Of a DNA stretch of 64,000 nt, positions 45,141-55,821 are shown piece by piece. Below the pieces are notes generated by a model. The model was not told the origin of the DNA, made no database searches, and saw only the letters and a program-made list of their open reading frames with translations. A program made the position numbers and the translations under genes. The first letter of the stretch is position 1. Every line of letters begins with the position of its first letter. This DNA is from Rubrivivax sp. (lineage in GTDB: Bacteria > Pseudomonadota > Gammaproteobacteria > Burkholderiales > Burkholderiaceae_C), in NCBI GenBank assembly GCA_016790425.1, contig JAEUPF010000040.1, positions 1-64,000 on the forward strand, in the 5' to 3' direction.

Positions 45141-46334
45141 ATGCGCCAAGCCGTCTTCGTTTCCACCGCGCGAACGCCGCTGGCGAAGTCGCACCGCGGC
45201 GAGTTCAACATCACGCCGGGGCCGACGCTGGCCGCCTTCGCGGTGAAGGCTGCCGTCGAACGCGCCGGCATCGACCCGGCGCAGGTCGACGACGTGATCA
45301 TCGGCTGCGGCAACCCCGAAGGCCGCACCGGCCGCAACATCGGCCGCCAGGCGGCGCTGCGCGCCGGCCTGCCGATCGGCGTGGCCGGCACCACGGTGAG
45401 CCGCTTCTGCGCTTCGGGCCTGCAGGCGGTGGCCGAGGCCGCCGGGCGCATCGTCGCCGACGGTGAATCGGTCGTCGTCGCCGGCGGCGTCGAGAGCATC
45501 TCGGGCCTGCAGCCGCCGCGCCCGGGCAACGAAGCCGGCGACAACGGCACCGACCCGTGGCTCGTCGAGCACAAGCCGGCGCTGTACATGGCGATGATCG
45601 ATACCGCCGACCTCGTGGCGGCGCGCTACGGCATCAGCCGCGAGGCGCAGGACGCCTACTCGCTGCAAAGCCAGCAGCGCACCGCGGCAGCGCAAGGCGC
45701 CGGCCGCCTGCGCGACGAGATCGTCGCCGTCACGACCACGATGGCGGTGACGGACAAGGCCAGCGGCGCCGTGACGCGCCGCGAAGTGACCCTCGACCAC
45801 GACACCTGCAACCGCCCCGAGACCACGCTCGCCGGGCTGGCGGCGCTGGCGCCGGTGAAGGGCCCGGACAAGTTCATCACCGCCGGCAACGCCTCGCAGC
45901 TGTCCGACGGTGCCGCGGCGCTGGTGCTGATGGAAGCACGCGCCGCCGAGCGCGCCAACGTGAAGGCGCTGGGCGCCTTCCGCGGCTTCACGGTGGCCGG
46001 CTGCGAGCCCGACGAGATGGGCATCGGCCCGGTGTTCGCGGTGCCCAGGCTGCTGGCGCGGCACGGCTTGACGGTCGCAGACATCGGCCTGTGGGAGCTG
46101 AACGAGGCCTTCGCTTCGCAGGTGCTGTACTGCCGCGACCGCCTGGGCATCCCCGGCGAGCGGCTCAACGTCGATGGCGGCAGCATCGCCATCGGCCACC
46201 CGTTCGGCATGACCGGCGCGCGGCTCGCGGGCCACGTGCTGCTCGAAGGGCGCCGCCGCGGCGTTCGCTTCGCCGTGGTGACGATGTGCATCGCCGGCGG
46301 CATGGGCGCGGCGGGGCTGTTCGAGATCTTCTGA
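45141..46334 (+). CDS. acetyl-CoA acyltransferase (degradative thiolase)
   Basis: 397 residues with all catalytic elements: the nucleophile in [16 protein letters not shown] (Cys near residue 90), the His in [16 protein letters not shown] and the second Cys in [15 protein letters not shown]. It belongs to the FadA/AtoB-type thiolase family and cleaves 3-ketoacyl-CoA with CoA. It ends the rightward ACAD operon after the repeat-filled gap of 121 bases and may have its own transcription start. It is the only true thiolase in this window. Confidence 0.95.
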   Translation: MRQAVFVSTARTPLAKSHRGEFNITPGPTLAAFAVKAAVERAGIDPAQVDDVIIGCGNPEGRTGRNIGRQAALRAGLPIGVAGTTVSRFCASGLQAVAEAAGRIVADGESVVVAGGVESISGLQPPRPGNEAGDNGTDPWLVEHKPALYMAMIDTADLVAARYGISREAQDAYSLQSQQRTAAAQGAGRLRDEIVAVTTTMAVTDKASGAVTRREVTLDHDTCNRPETTLAGLAALAPVKGPDKFITAGNASQLSDGAAALVLMEARAAERANVKALGAFRGFTVAGCEPDEMGIGPVFAVPRLLARHGLTVADIGLWELNEAFASQVLYCRDRLGIPGERLNVDGGSIAIGHPFGMTGARLAGHVLLEGRRRGVRFAVVTMCIAGGMGAAGLFEIF

Positions 46335-46385
46335 ACCCCCGCTTCGTCGCCGCGCGATTTCCGCCCCATCCGGTGGGAGTTCTGT

Positions 46386-46414
46386 TTGACGGAATCCATT
46401 CCGCTGGATAAATT
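46386..46414 (+). promoter_or_regulatory. promoter with perfect CGGAATCCATTCCG palindrome
   Basis: TTGACG (46386-46391) overlaps the left edge of CGGAATCCATTCCG (46390-46403), followed by GGATAAATT (46406-46414) as the -10 region. The 18-base string TTGACGGAATCCATTCCG differs at a single central position from the leftward promoter at 34238-34221. Occupancy by a repressor would block the -35 box. It precedes the Bug/alcohol dehydrogenase operon. Confidence 0.72.
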
Positions 46415-46481
46415 CCCGAGCCGCATTCTGCTGCCGACCCCGCTGCCCACCGGCCGCCCTTCCTCCCTGGAGACCCCGCCC

Positions 46482-47465
46482 ATGTTCGATCGCACCTTCG
46501 CGCGCCGCACGGTCCTCGGTGCCGCGCTCGCCACCCTGGCCCTCGCCGCCGGCGCGCAGCCGGGAGATTGGCCGAACAAGCCCATCAGGCTCGTCGTTGC
46601 CGGCCCGGCTGGCGCCGGCATGGACATCTACGCCCGGCTGCTGGCCGCGCCGCTGCAAGCGGCGCTGAAGCAGGCCATCGTCGTGGACAACAAGGCCGGG
46701 GCCAACAGCATCATCGGCAACGACGCCGTGGCCAAGGCCGCGCCCGACGGCTACACGTTCCTGTTCACGCCCTCGTCGGCGATCGCCATCAACCCGGTGA
46801 TCCAGGCCAAGATGCCGTACGACACGCTGAAGGATCTGCTGCCGGTGGCGCAGATCGGCGCCGGCGGCATCCTCTTGATGACCAACCCGGGCAGCGGGTT
46901 CAAGACGCTGGCCGACGTGGTGAAGTACGCCAAGGCCAACCCGGGCAAGCTCACCTACGGCAGCTGGGGCAACGGCTCCACCGGCCACCTGGCGATGGAA
47001 GGCATCAAGGCGCACTACGGGCTGGACATGCCGCACGTGCCGTACAAGGGCACCGCGGCGGTGGTGAACGACCTGCTCGCCGACAACATCAAGGTCGCCT
47101 TCACCGACATCGCCTCGCCGATCCCGCACATCCGCGCCGGCAAGCTGGTGGCCATCGGCGCCACCGGCTCGGGCCGCGGCCCGGCGCTGCCCGAGGTGCC
47201 CACCGTCACCGAGCAGGGCTACAAGTTCGACGCCGACGGCTGGTACGGCGTGTTCGCGCCGGCCGGCACGCCGCCGGCGATCGTCAAGCGCATGAACGAG
47301 GAGATCAACAGGATCCTAGCCACCGAGGAGATGAAGGCGAAGTTCCACCAGCAGAACATGCTGACGCCGCCGATCAAGACGGCCGACCAGTTCGCCGCCA
47401 CGGTCAGATCCGACGTCGAGCTGTGGCAGGCGCTGGCCAAGTCGATCAAGCTGAAGATCGAGTGA
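46482..47465 (+). CDS. Bug-family tripartite tricarboxylate transporter receptor
   Basis: 327 residues from MFDRTFARRTVLGAALATLALAAGAQP, a twin-arginine-like signal. The mature part has DWPNKPIRLVV, GPAGAGMDIYARLL, VDNKAGANSIIGND, APDGYTFLF and HVPYKGTAAVVND. An earlier frame start overlaps the promoter and is rejected. It is the first gene of an operon with the zinc alcohol dehydrogenase (13 bases downstream). It probably delivers the compound metabolised by the acyl-CoA pathway under the same palindrome (inference). Confidence 0.93.
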   Translation: MFDRTFARRTVLGAALATLALAAGAQPGDWPNKPIRLVVAGPAGAGMDIYARLLAAPLQAALKQAIVVDNKAGANSIIGNDAVAKAAPDGYTFLFTPSSAIAINPVIQAKMPYDTLKDLLPVAQIGAGGILLMTNPGSGFKTLADVVKYAKANPGKLTYGSWGNGSTGHLAMEGIKAHYGLDMPHVPYKGTAAVVNDLLADNIKVAFTDIASPIPHIRAGKLVAIGATGSGRGPALPEVPTVTEQGYKFDADGWYGVFAPAGTPPAIVKRMNEEINRILATEEMKAKFHQQNMLTPPIKTADQFAATVRSDVELWQALAKSIKLKIE

Positions 47466-47478
47466 GGCGCTGCCGACC

Positions 47479-48567
47479 ATGAAAGCCGCCGTCCTTCAGG
47501 CGTTCGGCCAGCCGCTGGTCATCCAGGAGCTGGCGATCGGCAAGCCCGGGCGCGACGAGGTGCTGGTACGCACCGCCGCGGTGGGCCTGTGCCACAGCGA
47601 CCTGCACTTCATCGAAGGCATGCGCCCGTTCCCGCTGCCCGGCGTGCTCGGGCACGAGGTGGCCGGCGTCGTCGAGGCGGTGGGCGAAGGCGTGCGCGAC
47701 CTGCGCGCCGGCGACCCTGTCGTCGGTGCGCTCAGCGTCTTCTGCGGCCTGTGCCGGCAGTGCCTGGGCGGCCGCTTCGCGCTGTGCCAGGACCCCGAAG
47801 TGAAGCAGCCGCCGGGCAAGGCGAAGCGCCTGTCGCACGCCGGCGAGCCGGTGAGCCAGGTGTTCAACCTCTCGGGCTTCGCCGAGCAGATGCTCGTGCA
47901 CCGCAATGCGCTGGTGAAGGTCCGCGACGACATGCCGCTCGATCTGGCGGCGCTGCTCGGCTGCGCGGTCATCACCGGCACCGGCGCGGTGTTCCGCACG
48001 GCGCAGGTGCGCCCGGGCGCCAGCGTCGCCGTCGTCGGCTGCGGCGGCGTCGGGCTGGCGGCCGTCAACGGCGCGCAGATCGCCGGCGCGGCGCGCATCG
48101 TCGCCGTCGACACGTCGCCGGCCAAGCTCGAGCTGGCGCGGCGCTTCGGCGCCACCGATGTCGTCGACGCCTCGCAAGGCGACCCGGTGACGCGCGTGCA
48201 GGAACTCACCGGCGGCGGCGCCGAGTACACCTTCGAGTGCATCGGCCTGCCGGCCACCGTCGAGCAGAGCTTCCGCATGCTGCAGCCCGGCGGCGCGGCC
48301 ACCATCGTCGGCTTGTTCAAGCCGGGCACGAAGGTGGCCGTCGAGGGCAGCGACTTCTTCCTCGAGAAGCGCCTGCTCGGCTCGGCGCTCGGCTCGGCGC
48401 GCATCCGCGAGGACATCCCCAAGCTCGTCGATCTGTACATCCAGGGGCGCCTGAACCTGCGCGACCTGGTCTCGCAGCGCATCCGCCTGGAACAGATCAA
48501 CGAAGGCTTCGCGGCGATGAAGGACGGCCGCGTGGCGCGCAGCGTCGTCGTCTTCGACGCGGCCTGA
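47479..48567 (+). CDS. zinc-dependent alcohol dehydrogenase (MDR family)
   Basis: 362 residues. Catalytic zinc ligands are Cys in GLCHSDLHF and the GHEVAG histidine-glutamate. The structural zinc lobe is CGLCRQCLGGRFALC. The Rossmann motif is VVGCGGVGLAAV. The ADRGS-like C-terminus has NLRDLVSQRIRLEQINEGF. Such class III-like enzymes oxidise primary alcohols or aldehyde adducts using NAD. It lies between the Bug receptor and the alkylsulfatase, and an alcohol freed by that sulfatase would be a natural substrate (inference). Confidence 0.93.
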   Translation: MKAAVLQAFGQPLVIQELAIGKPGRDEVLVRTAAVGLCHSDLHFIEGMRPFPLPGVLGHEVAGVVEAVGEGVRDLRAGDPVVGALSVFCGLCRQCLGGRFALCQDPEVKQPPGKAKRLSHAGEPVSQVFNLSGFAEQMLVHRNALVKVRDDMPLDLAALLGCAVITGTGAVFRTAQVRPGASVAVVGCGGVGLAAVNGAQIAGAARIVAVDTSPAKLELARRFGATDVVDASQGDPVTRVQELTGGGAEYTFECIGLPATVEQSFRMLQPGGAATIVGLFKPGTKVAVEGSDFFLEKRLLGSALGSARIREDIPKLVDLYIQGRLNLRDLVSQRIRLEQINEGFAAMKDGRVARSVVVFDAA

Positions 48568-48637
48568 ACGGCGCGGCGGACGAGGCTGCGCAAGCGCGCG
48601 GACACGGGCGAACGGCCGCGGCCTGGGATCGAGCAGC

Positions 48638-50554
48638 ATGGCGCGCGCCGCCCACCCCGCCACCGTGGCTGCGCACGAGCGCACGGCCGGCGAGCTCGAC
48701 TTCAGCGACACGCGCGACTTCGAAGACGCGCAGCGCGGCTTCATCGCGACGATCCCCGAAGCGCAGATCCCGGCGCGCGCCGGAGGCCTGGCGTGGACGA
48801 TGCGCGGCCACGCCTTCCTCGAAGGGCCGCGGCCCGACACCGTGAACCCGAGCCTGTGGCGCATGGCGCGGCTCAACCGCATCCACGGCCTGTTCGAGGT
48901 CTGCCCGCGCATCTACCAGGTGCGCGGCTTCTGCCTGGCCAACATCACCTTCGTCGAAGGCGACGAAGGCATCATCGTCATCGACCCGCTCACCTTCACC
49001 GAGCACGCCGAGGCGGCGCTGGCGCTGTACCGCGCGCACCGCGGCGCGCGGCCGGTGCGGGCTGTGGTCTACACGCACAGCCACCGCGACCACTACGGCG
49101 GCGTGCGCGGCGTCGTCAGCCCCGAACAGGTCCTGGCCGGGCGCATCCCGGTGATCGCGCCCGAAGGCTTCACCGAGGAAGCCTTCGCCGAGTCGATGCT
49201 CGCCGGCGTGCCGATGCGCCGGCGCTCGCTGTACCAGTTCGGCACCGCGCTGCCGGCGGGGCCCGAGGCGCATGTCGACAGCGGCCTCGGCAAGGCGGTG
49301 GGGCGCGGCGGCGACGGCTTCATCGCGCCGACGCTGCTGATCAAGGCCCCGCGCGAGCGCCATGTCGTCGACGGCGTCGCGATCGAGTTCCAGCTCACGC
49401 CGGGCGCCGAGGCGCCGGCGGAGATGAACCTCTTCTTCCCCGAGCTGCGGGCGCTGAACCTCGCGGAGAACGCCTGCCAGACGATGCACAACCTGTGCCC
49501 GCTGCGCGGCGCCAAGACGCGCGACGCGCTGGCCTGGTCGCGCTACCTCGACGACGCCCTCGACGAGTACGTGCCGCGCTGCGACGTGGTGTACGCGCAG
49601 CACCACTGGCCGGTGTGGGGCGGCTCGCGCATCGCCGAGTACGTGGCCGGGCAGCGCGACCTCTACCGCTACCTGCACGACCAGACGCTGCGGCTGATGA
49701 GCCAGGGCCGCACCGCCGCCGAGATCGGCGAGGAGCTGATGCTGCCGAGCGCGCTCTCGCGGCAGTCGTTCGCGCGCGGCTACTACGGCGCAGTGGCGCA
49801 CAACGTCGCCGCGATCGTCGCGCATTACCTCGGCCCCTACGACGGCCACCCGGCGCACCTGAACCCGCACCCGCCGGTGGCCGCGGCGGCGCGCTACGTT
49901 CACTACATGGGCGGCGCCGCAAGCGTCGTCGCGCGCGCGGCGGCCGACTACGAAGCCGGCGACTTCCGCTGGGTGGTGGAAGTGCTCGGGCATGTCGTCT
50001 TCGCCGACCCCGGCCACCGCGCCGCGCGCGAACTGTGCGCCGACGCGATGGAGCAACTCGGCTACCAGGCCGAGTCGGCCACCTGGCGCAACTCGTACCT
50101 GCAAGCAGCGCGCGAACTGCGCAGCCGCGGCGCGCCGGCGGTGCCCGCCGGCATCGCCATCAGCCCCGACGTGGTGGCGCAGCTGCCGCTGGCGAAGTTC
50201 CTCGAGTTCCTCGCCATCCGCCTCAACGGTCCGCGGGCGCAGGACCTGCGGGCGCGGTTCGATTGGCAGCTTCCCGGCGGCGCGACCGGCGGCGCCCGCC
50301 GCGGCGATGAATGCCAACGCGTCACGCTCGTGAACGGCGCCTTGAACCACCGCGCCGGCAGCCACGGCAACGCCGCCGACGCGGTGATCCGCACGCCGCG
50401 CGCGCAGCTGGCGCGGCTGCTGCAAGGGCCCGACGAGATGCTGCGCTGCCTGGACGCCGGCGAGATCGACATCACCGGCGACAAGGCGCTGCTGCGCCGC
50501 CTGGTGCTGGCGCTCGACGCGTTCGATCCGATGTTCAACATCGTCGAGCCCTGA
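48638..50554 (+). CDS. alkyl sulfatase of the metallo-beta-lactamase fold (SdsA/BDS1 type)
   Basis: 638 residues. The metal site THSHRDHYGG and downstream ENACQTMHN and QHHWPVWG motifs match SdsA-type linear alkylsulfatases. A dimerisation domain follows, and an SCP2-like domain at the C-terminus (about 525-638, with FLAIRLNGPRAQDLRARF and VTLVNGALNHR) binds the alkyl chain. These enzymes hydrolyse primary alkyl sulfates such as dodecyl sulfate to alcohol and sulfate. No signal peptide is visible, whereas many homologues are periplasmic. The product alcohol could go to the adjacent alcohol dehydrogenase. Confidence 0.9.
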   Translation: MARAAHPATVAAHERTAGELDFSDTRDFEDAQRGFIATIPEAQIPARAGGLAWTMRGHAFLEGPRPDTVNPSLWRMARLNRIHGLFEVCPRIYQVRGFCLANITFVEGDEGIIVIDPLTFTEHAEAALALYRAHRGARPVRAVVYTHSHRDHYGGVRGVVSPEQVLAGRIPVIAPEGFTEEAFAESMLAGVPMRRRSLYQFGTALPAGPEAHVDSGLGKAVGRGGDGFIAPTLLIKAPRERHVVDGVAIEFQLTPGAEAPAEMNLFFPELRALNLAENACQTMHNLCPLRGAKTRDALAWSRYLDDALDEYVPRCDVVYAQHHWPVWGGSRIAEYVAGQRDLYRYLHDQTLRLMSQGRTAAEIGEELMLPSALSRQSFARGYYGAVAHNVAAIVAHYLGPYDGHPAHLNPHPPVAAAARYVHYMGGAASVVARAAADYEAGDFRWVVEVLGHVVFADPGHRAARELCADAMEQLGYQAESATWRNSYLQAARELRSRGAPAVPAGIAISPDVVAQLPLAKFLEFLAIRLNGPRAQDLRARFDWQLPGGATGGARRGDECQRVTLVNGALNHRAGSHGNAADAVIRTPRAQLARLLQGPDEMLRCLDAGEIDITGDKALLRRLVLALDAFDPMFNIVEP

Positions 50555-50588
50555 GCGACGATTCACCGCCCACCCACGGAGCAAGAAG

Positions 50589-51302
50589 TTGATCGACAAG
50601 ATCGCCTCTTCCATCGCCCAGGCGCTGGCCGGCACGCCCGACGGCGCCACGGTGCTGATCGGCGGCTTCGGCACGGCCGGCATCCCCGGCGAGCTGATCG
50701 AAGGCCTCATCGAGCAAGGCGCGCGCGACCTCGTCGTCGTCAACAACAACGCCGGCAACGGTGACAGCGGCCTCGCGGCGTTGCTGAAGACCGGCCGCGT
50801 GCGCAAGATCATCTGCAGCTTCCCGCGCCAGGCCGATTCGCACGTGTTCGACGCGCTCTACCGCAGCGGCCGCATCGAGCTGGAGCTGGTGCCGCAAGGC
50901 AACCTCGCCGAGCGGCTGCGCGCCGCCGGCGCCGGCATCGGCGCCTTTTTCACCCCCACCGGCTACGGCACCGAACTCGCGCGCCACGCCGACGGCAGCC
51001 CGAAGGAGACGCGCGTCATCGACGGCAAGCCCTACGTGCTGGAGCTGCCCATCCACGGCGACCTGGCGCTCATCAAGGCCGAGCGCGGCGACCGCTGGGG
51101 CAACCTCACCTATCGCAAGGCGGCACGCAACTTCGGCCCGGTGATGGCCACGGCGGCGAAGCGCACCGTGGCCACGGTGCACGAGGTGGTGGCGCTGGGC
51201 GCGCTCGACCCCGAGAGCATCGTCACGCCGGGCATCCATGTGTCGAGCCTCGTGCGCATCGAGCGCGTGGCGACGCAGGCCGGCGGCTTCAAGGCGGCGT
51301 GA
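50589..51302 (+). CDS. 3-oxoacid CoA-transferase subunit A
   Basis: 237 residues with a TTG start supported by GGAGCAAG and the conserved N-terminus IDKIASSIAQALAGTPDGATVLIGGFG. Family I CoA-transferase alpha-subunit features are GGFGTAGIPGELIEGL, NNNAGNGDSGLAALL and FTPTGYGTELA. It pairs with the subunit B gene 47 bases downstream. Together they move CoA from succinyl-CoA to a 3-oxoacid (for example acetoacetate or 3-oxoadipate). It may be part of the Bug/alcohol dehydrogenase/sulfatase transcription unit. Confidence 0.93.
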   Translation: MIDKIASSIAQALAGTPDGATVLIGGFGTAGIPGELIEGLIEQGARDLVVVNNNAGNGDSGLAALLKTGRVRKIICSFPRQADSHVFDALYRSGRIELELVPQGNLAERLRAAGAGIGAFFTPTGYGTELARHADGSPKETRVIDGKPYVLELPIHGDLALIKAERGDRWGNLTYRKAARNFGPVMATAAKRTVATVHEVVALGALDPESIVTPGIHVSSLVRIERVATQAGGFKAA

Positions 51303-51349
51303 ATGGGCCGTGATGCGCCCGACAGCGGCGTGACAAGCAGAGGAACACC

Positions 51350-52003
51350 ATGAGCACGAAGCACGCCCGCCGCACGAAAGAGCAGCTCGCCCGCCGCGTG
51401 GCCGCGGACATCTTCGACGGCGCCTGCGTCAACCTCGGCATCGGCATGCCCACGCTGGTGGCCAACCACCTGCCCGCGGGCATCGAGGTGGTGCTGCACA
51501 GCGAGAACGGCATCCTCGGCATGGGCCCCGCGCCGCCGGCCGGCGAGGAAGACTACGACCTCATCAACGCCGGCAAGCAGCCGGTGACGCTGCTGCCCGG
51601 CGGCGCCTTCTTCCACCACGCCGACAGCTTCGCGATGATGCGCGGCGGCCACATCGACATCTGCGTGCTCGGTGCCTTTCAGGTCTCGGCGCGCGGCGAC
51701 CTCGCCAACTGGAGCACCGGCGAGCCGGGCGCGATTCCCGCCGTCGGCGGCGCGATGGACCTCGCCACGGGCGCCAGGCAGACGTGGGTGATGATGGACC
51801 TGCTGGCCAAGGACGGCAGCAGCAAGATCGTCGAGCGCTGCAGCTACCCGCTCACCGGCATCGGCTGCGTCAAGCGCGTCTACACCGACCTGGCGACGTT
51901 CGCCTGCACGCCCGAAGGCTTGCGGCTCGTGGATGTCGTCGAGGGCCTGAACGTCGCGGCGCTCGAGCGGCTGTTGCCGGTGCCGCTGCTGCCGCCGGCG
52001 TAG
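51350..52003 (+). CDS. 3-oxoacid CoA-transferase subunit B
   Basis: 217 residues. The beta subunit carries the catalytic glutamate in HSENGILGMGP, with DGACVNLGIGMPTLVANHL before it and VERCSYPLTGIGCVKRVYTDLA after it. The length matches the usual about 215. Substrate preference among 3-oxoacids cannot be told from sequence. Convergent with the ABC binding-protein gene; the hairpin at 52084-52102 lies between them. Confidence 0.94.
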   Translation: MSTKHARRTKEQLARRVAADIFDGACVNLGIGMPTLVANHLPAGIEVVLHSENGILGMGPAPPAGEEDYDLINAGKQPVTLLPGGAFFHHADSFAMMRGGHIDICVLGAFQVSARGDLANWSTGEPGAIPAVGGAMDLATGARQTWVMMDLLAKDGSSKIVERCSYPLTGIGCVKRVYTDLATFACTPEGLRLVDVVEGLNVAALERLLPVPLLPPA

Positions 52004-52083
52004 CGCCACCGCCGCACGGTCGTGACGCCGGGGTGGCGCCGGCGCGCGCGGGGGGCTCGCGACACCGCCCGGCGCCCGGAGCG

Positions 52084-52102
52084 CCGGGGGCTTCGCCTCC
52101 GG
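52084..52102. terminator. terminator-like hairpin between convergent genes
   Basis: CCGGGGGC and GCCTCCGG form an 8-bp stem (one G:U pair) around TTC, followed on the plus strand by a pyrimidine-rich TCTTCTACTTCTTC. A second hairpin, CCGGCGC/GCGCCGG at 52069-52087, overlaps it, so alternative structures are possible. Confidence 0.55.
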
Positions 52103-52106
52103 TCTT

Positions 52107-53324
52107 CTACTTCTTCAGGAACTCGCACTGCCCTTCGGCGAGCGGGCGCCACAGCTGCGCCGCGGCGATCTCGCTGCCGACCTTGTAGTAGTCCCACGGC
52201 GACTTCGAGTCGCCCGGCGCCTTGATCTGCACGACGTAGCCCGGGCGCATCACCTGGCCGTCTTCGCGGATGGCCACGTTCTTCATCTGGAAGTCGTTGA
52301 CGCGCGTCGCCTTCATCTTGGCCACCACGGCCGGGCCGTCGTCGGTGCCGGCGGCGGCCACCGCCTTCAGGTAGTGCAGCGTGGCGCTGTAGGCGCCGGC
52401 TTGCAGGTAGTTGGGCGCCACGCCCTTGTGCCGGGCCATGAAGCGCCTGGACCAGGCGCGGCTTTCGTCGTCGCGGTCCCAGTAGAAGGGGTCGACGTAG
52501 CGCAAGCCCTGGGCGACGTCCAGCCCCATCGCGGCGACGGCGTTGATCGTCATGCCGGTGCTGGTGACGATCTGGCCCTGCTGCTGGATCTGGTACTCGC
52601 GCGCCTGCTTCAGCGCGTTGGTGAGGTCGGCGCCGGAACTCATCAGCACGATCGCCTGCGCCTTGCTCGCCTGCGCCTGCAAGAGGAACGACGAGAAGTC
52701 GGTGGTGCCCAGCGGGTGCTTCACCGAGCCCACCACCTTGCCGCCGCCGGCTTCGACGAAGCGCTGCGATTCCGAGGCGAGCATGGCGCCGTAGGCGTAG
52801 TCGACGGCGACGAAGAAGAAGGTCTTCACGCCTTGCTGCAACAGCGCCTGCATGCTCGACTTGGGCATGAAGTAGGTGTCGATGACGAACTGGAAGTTCA
52901 TCGGCGAGCAGGCCTTGCCGGTGAGGTCGGCGGTGGCCGTGCCGGCGGCGATGAACGGCTTCTTGTATTCCCTGGCGAGGTTGGCGACGCCCAGCGCGAT
53001 GGACGAGGCCGAGCCGGTGACGATGACGTCGACCTTCTCCAGGTCGAGCCAGCGGCGGGCGATCGTCAAGCCGACGTCGGGCTTGTTCTGGTCGTCGGCG
53101 ACGACCACCTCGATCGCCTTGCCGGCGACCTTGCCGCCGAAGTCCTCGACGGCCATGCGGATCGCCAATTCGGAACCGGGTCCACCGTTGCTGGCATAAG
53201 GGCCCGACTGGTCGGCGAGGAAGCCGATGCGCACGACGTTGTCGGAAACCTGCGCCTGCGCGGCGCCGCCCAGCACGAGCAGGGCGGCGGGCAGCGCGGC
53301 CTGCAGGCTGCGGATGGTCTTCAT
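52107..53324 (-). CDS. ABC transporter substrate-binding protein, branched-chain amino acid type
   Basis: 405 residues from MKTIRSLQAALPAALLVLGGAAQAQ, a signal peptide; TGGAGGAG stands 8 bases before the ATG. The type I periplasmic fold shows VRIGFLADQSGPYASNGGPGSELAIRMAVEDFGG, ADDQNKPDVGL, ATADLTGKACSPMNFQ and DYAYGAMLASESQRF. The group resembles LivK-like receptors used for aromatic or short-chain acids. No permease or ATPase genes are adjacent, so the transporter lies elsewhere. It is divergent from gcl. Palindromes with TGGAA/TTCCA lie in its promoter. Confidence 0.93.
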   Translation of the reverse strand: MKTIRSLQAALPAALLVLGGAAQAQVSDNVVRIGFLADQSGPYASNGGPGSELAIRMAVEDFGGKVAGKAIEVVVADDQNKPDVGLTIARRWLDLEKVDVIVTGSASSIALGVANLAREYKKPFIAAGTATADLTGKACSPMNFQFVIDTYFMPKSSMQALLQQGVKTFFFVAVDYAYGAMLASESQRFVEAGGGKVVGSVKHPLGTTDFSSFLLQAQASKAQAIVLMSSGADLTNALKQAREYQIQQQGQIVTSTGMTINAVAAMGLDVAQGLRYVDPFYWDRDDESRAWSRRFMARHKGVAPNYLQAGAYSATLHYLKAVAAAGTDDGPAVVAKMKATRVNDFQMKNVAIREDGQVMRPGYVVQIKAPGDSKSPWDYYKVGSEIAAAQLWRPLAEGQCEFLKK

Positions 53325-53355
53325 GGGGCGTTCTCCTCCAGGGGTTGCGCGCCCG

Positions 53356-53386
53356 ATCATACCTGGAACCTATTCCACTGCGTGAA
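53356..53386 (-). promoter_or_regulatory. leftward promoter with TGGAACCTATTCCA palindrome
   Basis: The perfect-arm palindrome TGGAACCTATTCCA (53364-53377) lies just upstream of TATGAT (53361-53356, minus strand) and 3 bases inside a weak TTCACG (53386-53381). Spacing of the boxes is 19, on the long side. It differs from the 46.4-kb operator core GGAATCCATTCC at one base per arm or fewer. Confidence 0.55.
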
Positions 53387-53411
53387 CTCTTCGCCGCCGC
53401 CGCGGCCCATC

Positions 53412-53426
53412 ATTCCGTTTCGGAAT
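53412..53426. promoter_or_regulatory. perfect ATTCCG-TTT-CGGAAT repeat upstream of gcl
   Basis: ATTCCGTTTCGGAAT is a 6-bp inverted repeat with a 3-base centre, 92 bases before the gcl ATG. GATAT at 53431-53435 may form part of a -10 region. In E. coli gcl is controlled by AllR, an IclR-family protein, so an IclR-type site here would be in keeping. Confidence 0.6.
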
Positions 53427-53517
53427 AAGTGATATCCGCCGCGGCCTCTTCCCGGCCCGCGATGCCTTGCCGATCATCGGCACGCCCCACGAAGGGCCCA
53501 CCCCGGAGACAAGCGAC

Positions 53518-55308
<1,791 letters not shown>

Positions 55309-55405
55309 GGCCGGGCGGCTTGCACGGCCGGCGCGGTCCCGCCAGACACGCGGCCGCCGGGCCTACGATGCGGGCCCGGCGACAAGGAGCGAGGAGACTT
55401 TCGAG

Positions 55406-55765
55406 ATGGGACACCTGAGCACGCACGTTCTGGACACCGCACACGGCTGCCCGGCCGCCGGCATGCAGGTGACGCTGCAGCGCGTGCACGCCGACGGCCG
55501 CGCCGAGACGGTGAAGCGGCTCACGCTCAACCACGACGGCCGCAGCGACGGCGGCCCGCTGCTCGATGCCGCGGCGATGGCCGCCGGCCGCTGGCGGCTG
55601 CTGTTCGAAGTGGCGGGGTACTTCCGCGCCCGCGGCGTGAAGCTGCCCGAGCCGCCGTTCATCGATGTCGTGCAACTCGACTTCGGCATCGCCGACGCCG
55701 CCGGGCACTACCACGTGCCGCTGCTGGTGAGCCCGTTCAGCTACAGCACGTACCGCGGGTCCTGA
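55406..55765 (+). CDS. uraH: 5-hydroxyisourate hydrolase
   Basis: 119 residues of the transthyretin-like family. The conserved features are GHLSTHVLDTAHGCPAAGM with His3 and His7, a central Arg region, and the C-terminal tetrapeptide YRGS that defines the enzyme as opposed to hormone-binding transthyretin. It converts 5-hydroxyisourate to OHCU, linking PuuD (9.7-10.9 kb) with the UraD half of the fusion at 4.7-6.5 kb. GGAGCGAGGAG precedes the ATG. It is separated from the rest of the pathway by more than 40 kb but lies 97 bases from gcl. Confidence 0.96.
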   Translation: MGHLSTHVLDTAHGCPAAGMQVTLQRVHADGRAETVKRLTLNHDGRSDGGPLLDAAAMAAGRWRLLFEVAGYFRARGVKLPEPPFIDVVQLDFGIADAAGHYHVPLLVSPFSYSTYRGS

Positions 55766-55821
55766 GCAGCGGCGCGAGCCGCCGCCGCGACGGCCTGTCA
55801 TGCTGCCGCGCGAAGCCGCCG

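Noticed and set aside
53412..53426. Assigning this repeat firmly to the IclR protein at 31 kb
   Set aside because: Its half-site order (TTCCG-N3-CGGAA) differs from the GGAAT-N2-ATTCC class, and an AllR-like regulator elsewhere could be responsible. It is kept only as a related site.
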